Shown piece after piece: positions 1-5,606 of a stretch of DNA of 34,871 bases (position 1 is its first letter; each line of letters opens with the position of its first letter). Under the pieces are notes generated by a model. It ran no database searches, was not told the DNA's origin, and worked only from the letters and a program-made list of their open reading frames with translations. The DNA is from Gammaproteobacteria bacterium. GTDB lineage: Bacteria > Pseudomonadota > Gammaproteobacteria > UWMA-0217. The DNA is taken from assembly GCA_026981985.1 (NCBI GenBank), contig JALSHZ010000002.1, forward strand, positions 1-34,871, given 5' to 3'. A program made the position numbers and the translations under genes.

Positions 1-2
1 AT

Positions 3-182
3 GGAAATTATGTGGTCGTCATGATTGAAGACACCGCAGAGGCCACCTTCAAACAGCTTATCGTTGAGGAAGGCCGTCAGTACCTGAAGGCGCTGAATCC
101 GGAGTGGCCGAACCCGATCATCGAGGTTGATCAGAATGCCCGGATTTGTGGAGTCGTGGTGTTTAAGGGGGAGATGGTTTGA
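3..182 (+). CDS. S24/LexA-like repressor peptidase, C-terminal fragment (partial at window edge)
   Basis: An open frame enters from the left edge and stops with TGA at 180-182, giving about 59 residues. It matches the end of the S24 (LexA/CI/UmuD-like) peptidase fold: a GNYVVVM strand, then EATFKQL, whose Lys sits where the catalytic lysine of the Ser-Lys dyad lies, then YLKALNPEWPNPII and a closing ICGVVVF strand. Such proteins are usually phage or island repressors that self-cleave during the SOS response; that role is known for the family and is inferred here. The serine half and any DNA-binding domain lie outside the window. Its place in the island fits an element-borne regulator. Family assignment is fairly secure, function less so. 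Confidence 0.7.
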   Translation, partial: GNYVVVMIEDTAEATFKQLIVEEGRQYLKALNPEWPNPIIEVDQNARICGVVVFKGEMV

Positions 183-352
183 TGTGAAATTTCATACGCC
201 AACACTTATGATTGGCTTCAGCATCTTCATAATCCGGTACATCTTGTATAATTTTCGATGACAAACTTTCGTAGTTCAAAAAGGAAATGCATCCTCGAAA
301 GAACTTGGGGAAACACGAGAATGACATGGTCAAGTCCTAGCGGACACCCCAG

Positions 353-1186
353 TTAAGCCACATTGGCCAGTTGGCCGTTTTTCTCGAAATCGTTCGGGCT
401 TTGGTAACCCAGATAGGAATGAAGCCGATGGCTGTTATAGAACATCACAATGTAGTCAATGATGTCCCGCCGGGCTTCATCCCGCGTCTGGTAACTCCGC
501 CAGTATATCCGTTCCGATTTCAGGGAACCAAAAAAGCTTTCTACCACGGCATTGTCCCAACAGTCACCCTTCCGGCTCATGCTGCCTTCGATGCCGTAGG
601 CCTTGAGCAGGCGCCGAAAGGCTCGACTGGCATACTGGACGCCACGATCCGAATGATGGATCAACTGCCCGGGTTTTGGCCGTCGGCGCCACAGCGCCAT
701 GCGCAAGGCGTCACAGGCCAGGGAGGCGGTCAACCGTCTGCCCATCGACCAGCCCACCACCTTGCGGGCATACAGGTCGATGACCACCGCCAGGTACAAC
801 CAACCCTCGCGAGTCCAGACGTAGGTGATGTCCGAGACCCAAACCCGGTTGGGGGCCGGCACCTGGAAGTCCCGCGCCAGCCGGTTCGGAAACACCGGAT
901 GGGCATGACGGCTGTCCGTCGTTACCCGATAGCGTCGGCGGTAGCGGACCCAGATGCTCGCTTCCCGCATCAGGCTCCGCGCCTGGTAGCGACCCACCGG
1001 ATACCCCAGTGCTCGCAGCCCCTTGGCCATGCGCCGGGAGCCGTAGGTATGATCCGAGGCCTCGGCCAGGCGCCTCACACAGGCCAGCTTTTCCTGCCGC
1101 TCCGGGTCCGGCTCCCGTTCCCTTCGTCGCAAATACTCATAGAATCCGCCTCGACTGACGCCCAGCAACCGGCAAAGCAGCTTCAC
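353..1186 (-). CDS. IS3-family transposase OrfB (DDE integrase domain)
   Basis: This is the catalytic part of the IS3 transposase and carries out strand transfer. It has an N-terminal HTH_21-like region (RRLAEASDHTYGSRRMAKGLRALG) and then an rve integrase core. The three acidic residues are visible: D in SDITYVW, D in HHSDRGVQYAS and E in ESFFGSLKSE, the last followed by the family's K. The C-terminus YNSHRLHSYLGYQSPNDFE is typical. The open frame extends upstream of the first ATG (1186) to the slippery site at 1257-1264, and the extra residues (RYQFIAQERKAYPVKLLCRLL) also look like IS3 OrfB. The natural product is therefore probably an OrfAB fusion made by -1 frameshifting. The gene looks intact. 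Confidence 0.92.
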   Translation of the reverse strand: MKLLCRLLGVSRGGFYEYLRRREREPDPERQEKLACVRRLAEASDHTYGSRRMAKGLRALGYPVGRYQARSLMREASIWVRYRRRYRVTTDSRHAHPVFPNRLARDFQVPAPNRVWVSDITYVWTREGWLYLAVVIDLYARKVVGWSMGRRLTASLACDALRMALWRRRPKPGQLIHHSDRGVQYASRAFRRLLKAYGIEGSMSRKGDCWDNAVVESFFGSLKSERIYWRSYQTRDEARRDIIDYIVMFYNSHRLHSYLGYQSPNDFEKNGQLANVA

Positions 1187-1224
1187 CGGGTAGGCCTTCC
1201 TCTCCTGGGCAATGAACTGATATC

Positions 1225-1518
1225 TCAGTCCGACTCTTTCGCGAAGAAGGCCGTCGCTTTTTTTAGGATCTCCCGTTCCAGCTTGAGCTGCCGGTTCTCG
1301 GCTCGCAGCCGGCGCAGTTCCTCCTGTTCTGGAGTCAACTTGCCATTGCCTCGGAAGGCTTGGCCCTCATCAGCCTCGTATTCCTTGACCCACCGCCTGA
1401 GCATATTCGCGTTGATGCCCAGGCTTCGGGCGGCTTCCGCCTTGCTGCATCCGTGTTCCGTTACCAGCCGGATGGCATCCAGCTTGAATTCTTTTGTATA
1501 GCGTTTTCTCGTTGTCAT
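1225..1518 (-). CDS. IS3-family transposase OrfA (helix-turn-helix)
   Basis: A 97-residue DNA-binding subunit. The N-terminus TRKRYTKEFKLDAIRLV and GCSKAEAARSLGINANMLRRWVKEYE form the HTH_Tnp_1 domain that recognises the element ends. The C-terminal half (EEELRRLRAENRQLKLEREILKKA) is the leucine-zipper-like coiled coil that continues into OrfB in the fusion. Near the end, the codons for LKK contain a run of seven A followed by G on the coding strand, placed for -1 slippage into the orfB frame. The gene ends 38 bp before the first ATG of orfB. No disruption is seen. Confidence 0.92.
   Translation of the reverse strand: MTTRKRYTKEFKLDAIRLVTEHGCSKAEAARSLGINANMLRRWVKEYEADEGQAFRGNGKLTPEQEELRRLRAENRQLKLEREILKKATAFFAKESD
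1257..1264 (-). promoter_or_regulatory. Programmed -1 frameshift site of the IS3 element
   Basis: On the coding strand the sequence is AAAAAAAG, read by OrfA as CTA AAA AAA GCG. A -1 slip gives AAA AAA AGC GAC and enters the open OrfB frame. This A7G heptamer is the standard IS3-family signal for making OrfAB. A downstream stimulatory structure was not established. Confidence 0.75.
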
Positions 1519-1756
1519 CTCTCACCTCAGTTTCAGGGATTATCCCTTAACTGAGGTGTCCGGTGGAATTAGGCCACGTCAGAATCTACTTGACGGAACC
1601 ACACTCGCCCGCCATACATTCCCAACCCCAACGATTGGCGCAATACTTTGTGCGCTGTATCAAGATGGCGAGGAAGAGTAGATATAAAACCAACTGGAAA
1701 CCAAAGCCAAGACCGTATTTACAACATCTTATATTGCTCATTACTAGAGGCATTAG

Positions 1757-2074
1757 CTAAGGACTTTTCTCCCCATTCTGTGGCAAAGTAAACTGCCTTT
1801 CACTACGCCATACACGGACGATACGTACTCGTTTCGATTCATGCCTGTACACGATACGAAACGGTGGTTCAATAAGCTCCCTCAGAAACTGCTGGTCAAA
1901 TTCAGGTACGATCCTGCCCATTTCCGGGTGGTCGCGTAGCGCTTCTATCCGCTCAACAATCTTTCTGATAACCCTAATCCCTACGTCAGGTACACCTTGT
2001 TCGGTATACCACTGCTTAATCTCTTCCAGATCCGTTACCGCAGATTCCGCGAACCGGATAATTACAGTTGGCAT
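1757..2074 (-). CDS. RelE/ParE-family toxin
   Basis: A 105-residue protein of the RelE/ParE superfamily. The opening VIIRFAESAVTDLEEIKQWYTEQG is the beta strand plus amphipathic helix typical of the ParE branch, followed by RIEALRDHPEMGRIVPEF and RELIEPPFRIVYRHESKRVRIVRVWRSERQF, the conserved central and C-terminal strands. Members either cleave mRNA at the ribosome or poison gyrase; the sequence resembles ParE more than RelE, but the target cannot be told. It begins 3 bp after the antitoxin stop, so the two form one operon. The module probably stabilises the island. It looks intact. Confidence 0.85.
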   Translation of the reverse strand: MPTVIIRFAESAVTDLEEIKQWYTEQGVPDVGIRVIRKIVERIEALRDHPEMGRIVPEFDQQFLRELIEPPFRIVYRHESKRVRIVRVWRSERQFTLPQNGEKSP

Positions 2075-2077
2075 TGA

Positions 2078-2347
2078 TTACTTTAGACCTAGTCGCGCTT
2101 TCGCTTCATCAAGTGACATTTCCCGCCCCGACTCAAGATCTACCAATCCCGTTACAACAGATCGCATAAATACACGTTCCTCCTCGGCCATCTCATAGTC
2201 TGAGACAGACTGCACCACCGCAATTCCACGCCCACGGCTAGTCAACAGCACCGGCCGATGAGCCTCTGCTGCATGCCTAACAACTCTGCCAGGATTGACC
2301 TTCAAATCCGTGAGCGGGACAACGTCTTCAGAGAATTTAATGGGCAT
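2078..2347 (-). CDS. Phd/YefM-family antitoxin
   Basis: An 89-residue antitoxin whose N-terminal half has the Phd/YefM DNA-binding fold: FSEDVVPLTDLKVNPGRVVRHAAEAHRPVLLTSRGRGIAVVQSVSDYE. The C-terminal part (LVDLESGREMSLDEAKARLGL) is the segment that normally wraps the toxin, and the DEAKARLG motif is common in this family. It is the first gene of the pair and would bind its own promoter as well as neutralise the toxin encoded 3 bp downstream. A 10-bp palindrome lies about 30 bp upstream of its start and is a plausible operator. Confidence 0.87.
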   Translation of the reverse strand: MPIKFSEDVVPLTDLKVNPGRVVRHAAEAHRPVLLTSRGRGIAVVQSVSDYEMAEEERVFMRSVVTGLVDLESGREMSLDEAKARLGLK

Positions 2348-2695
2348 AATCGATACTCCAAATGGGGTTTTAGTGGTCTAATATTAGCACCAGTTAAGAG
2401 CACCATCTACAAGAACCTTCAGCCCGCTTAATCAAAACAAGGAACAAGCCCAAAGAAACCAGTAATAACCCATTTACCCGCTTGCTAAACATTTTTCCTT
2501 TGCTCAATAAATTGGCTCCGTGCTAAAGTTTTGGCATGAACATTATCATCACCCTAAATAGCACATGGCTACCCGCCTTTCACCGTTTTTCTCACAGACC
2601 CGCTGTTAGTATGAAATACGTATCAATACATTGCGGAGCATGTGAACTCATAAGGCAAACGATAACCGCATATCAGCCCACACTTTGGACTGCGT
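2348..2695. other. 348-bp intergenic region with a palindrome near the toxin-antitoxin start
   Basis: No gene is supported here. The left end holds the leader of the toxin-antitoxin operon, with the perfect palindrome CTAATATTAG at 2378-2387 extended by flanking GGT/ACC. It overlaps a TAATAT sequence that could serve as a -10 for the leftward operon, so it may be the antitoxin's operator (inference). The rest is AT-rich, with no open frame, repeat or hairpin that stands out. Confidence 0.4.
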
Positions 2696-2953
2696 ATGTC
2701 TGAGCATTACCCGATCCGAATCGAAAGAAAGCCGGCGGTGCTAAACCGAACAGGGATGAGCCACGCGACCCTCTACAGGCGAATCAGTGAAGGTTTGTTC
2801 CCTCCCGGGGTTTCCCTTGGCAATCGCTCTGTCGGCTGGCTGGCTCATGAAGTAGACACGATGTTAAATGCCTTTGCCTCGGGAAAAACTACGGAGGAAC
2901 TTCAAGCCGTGGTAAAACTTCTCATTGAAAGGCGACAGACCCCTGCAGACTAA
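2696..2953 (+). CDS. AlpA-family transcriptional regulator (MerR-like HTH)
   Basis: An 85-residue regulator. RIERKPAVLNRTGMSHATLYRRISEG matches the helix-turn-helix of the AlpA/excisionase group, where RKPAVL, TGMS..TLYRRI and the following wing (LFPPGVSLGNRSVGWLAHEVDTML) are characteristic. In P4-like islands AlpA proteins activate the integrase or act as excision factors; here the integrase lies 1.2 kb away on the other strand, so such a link is an inference. The start at 2696 has only a weak ribosome-binding site (GGA about 8 bases upstream). The tail ELQAVVKLLIERRQTPAD is a short helix of unknown use. Confidence 0.82.
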   Translation: MSEHYPIRIERKPAVLNRTGMSHATLYRRISEGLFPPGVSLGNRSVGWLAHEVDTMLNAFASGKTTEELQAVVKLLIERRQTPAD

Positions 2954-3052
2954 TTGAGTATATATCAGTCACCGTAGAAAAAATCCAGATTTCGATTCAG
3001 TATTGAACAAGCTTTTTATGCATACTCCATTCTTGAATATACGAGGCTGGAA

Positions 3053-3871
3053 TCAAAAGTCGATCTCCACAGGTTCATTAATCCCGAGCTTCCACTTGGT
3101 ATTTCTTTCACACAGCACGGCGAGTGATTCAGTCAACCCTTTTACGGAAGGATCCAGAAGCTTCATCGATTTGGCCTTCCTGGCGAACGATTCCAACGCC
3201 TTGGCCTGGCGTGCATGCCCCGCATGGTCCAGCAGATACCCAAGCCGGCGCACAGCGGAATTCTCATAAATCGCAGCGGCTTTCGCCAGTTTGCGTGGAT
3301 CGGCCTTTGCGCCGATGTCATGAGCAATCTGGGCAACACCATTGATGCCTGCTGCCTGATGAAAATAGCGGGCGCAATCCAGAAGAGTCAGTTCCACACC
3401 CGCCACCTTTGCAAAACCCGCCTCACTTTTCATTTGCGAAAGCCAATCAGGCAAATTGGTTTTGGCAAAGGCTGCCGGGGCCTGGTAAATGAACTGGAGC
3501 CGGTGGCGGCCAATATCGAATGCCCGCAGCTGCTTCGGAGCGATCACCTGAAAGACCATAACTGCCTGATGCGAGGAACCATGGAAAGCGGCTGCCCGCA
3601 ACAAAGAAATCCGATAGTCGAGGCCCAGGTATTTCATCAATGGATCGATCCAGCGAACCGGATCGGGCGCCCCGGCTACCCTGTCCTCTGGCCGCAGGAT
3701 CAGATAAAAACCACGACGGGGACTCACCAGCCGCTGTTTCCTGGCCAATCGGCGAGCAGCGGCAACGAAAGCGTCCGAACTCAAGCCAAGCGCATCCAGT
3801 GCCTCTTCCCGAGAGAACCAGGCACGGCCGCGAGAAAGCAGCTCATCAATATAGTGCTCAACGGAAACCAT
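3053..3871 (-). CDS. AbiEi-like antitoxin / transcriptional regulator, no AbiEii toxin nearby
   Basis: The protein has 272 residues from ATG 3871. The N-terminal winged helix (SVEHYIDELLSRGRAWFSREEALDALG, then LARKQRLVSPRRGFYLIL) is characteristic of AbiEi_4, and the long C-terminal domain (including VAGVELTLLDCARYFH and IYENSAVRRLGYLLDHAG) is the AbiEi antitoxin part. An in-frame ATG exists at 4048, but the added 59 residues do not resemble the family and cross the operator, so 3871 is preferred. Type IV systems pair AbiEi with a nucleotidyltransferase toxin, AbiEii, encoded directly downstream; none is present here. The protein may be a solitary regulator, or a remnant (inference). Confidence 0.8.
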   Translation of the reverse strand: MVSVEHYIDELLSRGRAWFSREEALDALGLSSDAFVAAARRLARKQRLVSPRRGFYLILRPEDRVAGAPDPVRWIDPLMKYLGLDYRISLLRAAAFHGSSHQAVMVFQVIAPKQLRAFDIGRHRLQFIYQAPAAFAKTNLPDWLSQMKSEAGFAKVAGVELTLLDCARYFHQAAGINGVAQIAHDIGAKADPRKLAKAAAIYENSAVRRLGYLLDHAGHARQAKALESFARKAKSMKLLDPSVKGLTESLAVLCERNTKWKLGINEPVEIDF

Positions 3872-3931
3872 TCCCCGTTTATATGCGAAAATCGACAAAA
3901 TAGCAAGTATTTTGCATATGATTGGGGAATG
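3869..3931. promoter_or_regulatory. Paired inverted-repeat operator of the AbiEi-like gene
   Basis: Two arms at 3869-3892 and 3909-3931 form an inverted repeat with a 16-bp spacer. They share the blocks CATTCCCC, ATATGC and AAAAT in order; one arm has one extra base and the 4-bp link between blocks differs. The left arm covers the start codon. AbiEi proteins are known to repress by binding paired inverted repeats at their promoter, so this is a likely autoregulatory operator. Confidence 0.7.
3878..3906 (-). promoter_or_regulatory. Putative sigma-70 promoter of the AbiEi-like gene
   Basis: On the minus strand TTGCTA (3906-3901) and TATAAA (3883-3878) are separated by exactly 17 bp. The -35 lies between the two operator arms and the -10 lies inside the left arm. 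The predicted start of transcription falls at about 3871, which is the ATG itself, so the mRNA may be leaderless. This is a prediction from sequence only. Confidence 0.5.
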
Positions 3932-4134
3932 GTGATACACCAAACACAACATTAGCCGGCTTGGTGTCAGAAAGGGCCTGAGGTCGGAAATGGCCTGGAA
4001 TGGAAGGGGCTTGGAATGGAAAGCCCTGCCCGAAAGGGCTAGATGCACAAAGGGAACCCATCGCTACTGTCTCATCTATCCACACATTGAGAGCCTGCAC
4101 CAGAAAAATGATTGCCAGTCCCTATCCGTGAAAC

Positions 4135-5433
4135 TCAGTCATCGACGATAGAATCCAGATGATCTGCCCACTTCTGTAGCCAGTGACGGCACTCCTCTTC
4201 ATACTGGTGCAAATCGTAGGTTCCCTCAATCCCTTTGCGAGAATGCCCCAAAATGGCTTCGGCCACTGCGTTCGGACATCGCAGACGTGACAGGCCCGTC
4301 CGTACACTTCTGCGCAAATCGTGAGGAGTCCAGGGCGCAAGATCTACCATAGTATTACTTCGCCTCATACGCCAGGCCTGCTCGGTGAGTTGTTTTTGCT
4401 GGATAGGCAGCCGTGTTTTCTGCGATGGGAACAGGTAGTCTCCTGTCGCAAGACGAAGTGCCGTTAAAAATTCCACCGCCTGGCGGGGTAATTGCACATA
4501 GCGTTCTACACCTGTCTTACTCTCTCTTATATGAAAAGTCTGTTTCTCCAGGTCGATATCCTGCCAGGCTGCATTGCAAACCTCGCCAGTTCGACACCCT
4601 GTCCATAAGGCAAATCGAAGAACATTCTTCTGTGTCGCCGTATAGCTGGAACCCGGCAGCCATTTCAGCAGCGTCGCCAATTCCTTATCGGAAAGAACTC
4701 TTTTCCCGCGTTGTGAAGTGAGCCGCACCCTAGCCTGTCTGAGACTTGCTTTGGCAAGGACTGCCGGATTTGCAAATTCATCGGAGAAATGACCCAGGCC
4801 AATGGCAAACTCGTAGGCAGCGGTAAGTTCCCGCAGTACATTTCCTGCTTGAACATTTGCCCCACGCTGAACGATGGCCATGATCATATCCACGACTGCT
4901 TTTCGCGTGACGGTGTTGGCAGGCATCTTGCCAAGCGTGGGAATCACATCGCCATAGAGGGTTCTGCGCGTCTCCGACTGCCCCTTCGGTTTACGCGCAC
5001 CGGCAATAACCTGCCCATTTGGCGACTTTCTGTCTTCAATATATTGTGTCAGATAGAGCTCGACCAAATCCTCCACGGTAAACCGTTTTTCCGCCTCCAG
5101 CCGCTCCTGTTCCTGCTTTTGCTCCCGCTCCCGCTGTTTCTGCTCTTTTGCCTCGGTAGCCGGACAGCGGCCCTGGCGGCGAAGCTGCTTCAACTCCTGG
5201 AGTTTCAATCTCGCTTCGGCCAGGGAGATTTCCGGGAAATGACCAATTTTCACCTGAACAAGCTTTGAGGTGACCGGACTGGTATAGCGATAGAAAAATG
5301 TTTTGACTCCAGTCACCCCACATTTCACTCGCAAACCTGTGTTTTCTCCTGTGTCGGCTTTAATTTTATCGCCAGGTTTCATTACTTCTACTGTCCTGGA
5401 TGATAAAGGTTTGGTAACCTGTAATGTTTGCAT
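4135..5433 (-). CDS. P4-type tyrosine recombinase/integrase
   Basis: This is the island's site-specific integrase. Residue numbers are from the upstream ATG at 5445. The N-terminus (res 15-100; KIKADTGENTGLRVKC, KIGHFPEISLAEARLKL) is the DUF4102 arm-binding domain. It is followed by a charged Glu/Gln/Lys/Arg coiled coil (about 98-121), the core-binding domain, and the catalytic domain with R285 (TGCRTGE), K310, H375/R378 (HDLRR), H401 (LGH) and the nucleophile Y410 (GTYDLHQY). All catalytic residues are present, so it is probably active. ATG 5433 follows GAGGG by 5 bases and is preferred over 5445, which has no ribosome-binding site. Its 5' end faces mutS across an AT-rich repeat region, the usual position of an integrase next to its attachment site. 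Confidence 0.92.
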   Translation of the reverse strand: MQTLQVTKPLSSRTVEVMKPGDKIKADTGENTGLRVKCGVTGVKTFFYRYTSPVTSKLVQVKIGHFPEISLAEARLKLQELKQLRRQGRCPATEAKEQKQREREQKQEQERLEAEKRFTVEDLVELYLTQYIEDRKSPNGQVIAGARKPKGQSETRRTLYGDVIPTLGKMPANTVTRKAVVDMIMAIVQRGANVQAGNVLRELTAAYEFAIGLGHFSDEFANPAVLAKASLRQARVRLTSQRGKRVLSDKELATLLKWLPGSSYTATQKNVLRFALWTGCRTGEVCNAAWQDIDLEKQTFHIRESKTGVERYVQLPRQAVEFLTALRLATGDYLFPSQKTRLPIQQKQLTEQAWRMRRSNTMVDLAPWTPHDLRRSVRTGLSRLRCPNAVAEAILGHSRKGIEGTYDLHQYEEECRHWLQKWADHLDSIVDD

Positions 5434-5470
5434 GGAAACCCTCATGGCGTTGGTTTTCAGCGATTCGACT

Positions 5471-5545
5471 GCAAAAAAGTGTAACTTGTTAGCTGGAGCA
5501 AAATTTACCCGAACAAAAGTTACACTTCAAGTTACACTTTTTTGC
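5471..5545. repeat. 18-bp perfect inverted repeat with three 11-bp motif copies; likely integrase sites
   Basis: GCAAAAAAGTGTAACTTG at 5471-5488 is the exact inverse complement of CAAGTTACACTTTTTTGC at 5528-5545. The 11-bp motif AAGTTACACTT occurs at 5517-5527 and 5529-5539 in the same orientation, and inverted at 5477-5487. The array lies between the integrase start and mutS. Arm-type binding sites or an integrase autorepression operator are the likeliest uses; neither can be shown from sequence alone. Confidence 0.75.
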
Positions 5546-5606
5546 GGGATTGGATGGTATTTTATGAGATTCCCCGAGACAGCATGAGACGATCAAAAAA
5601 GAAAAA

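Larger units (their letters stand above)
341..1562 (-). mobile_element. IS3-family insertion sequence
   Basis: This is an approximately 1.2-kb insertion sequence transcribed leftward. Imperfect terminal inverted repeats are visible: CGGACACCCCAGTTAA at 341-356 and TTAACTGAGGTGTCCG at 1547-1562, matching at 15 of 16 positions as inverted copies. Between them lie orfA (HTH) and orfB (DDE integrase), and the orfB stop codon lies inside the left repeat, a common compact arrangement. The exact outer ends are uncertain by a few bases. No convincing target-site duplication is visible in the flanks. Confidence 0.88.

Noticed and set aside
371..1501. 376-codon open frame on the plus strand across the IS element
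   Set aside because: It is antisense to the orfA/orfB transposase genes, which have clear family motifs; its own translation looks like low-quality Arg/Pro/Ser sequence with no domain.
1563..1760. Short plus-strand frame right of the IS
   Set aside because: No ribosome-binding site, no recognisable protein, and it starts at the IS edge; probably chance.
4022..4040. AGCCCT/AGGGCT hairpin downstream of the integrase as a terminator
   Set aside because: Short 6-bp stem, no T run on the relevant strand, and it lies about 95 bp beyond the stop; not convincing.
5446..5606. tRNA gene as the island attachment site
   Set aside because: No cloverleaf or TTCGA-type T-loop was seen next to the integrase; the mutS 5' end is the better candidate.
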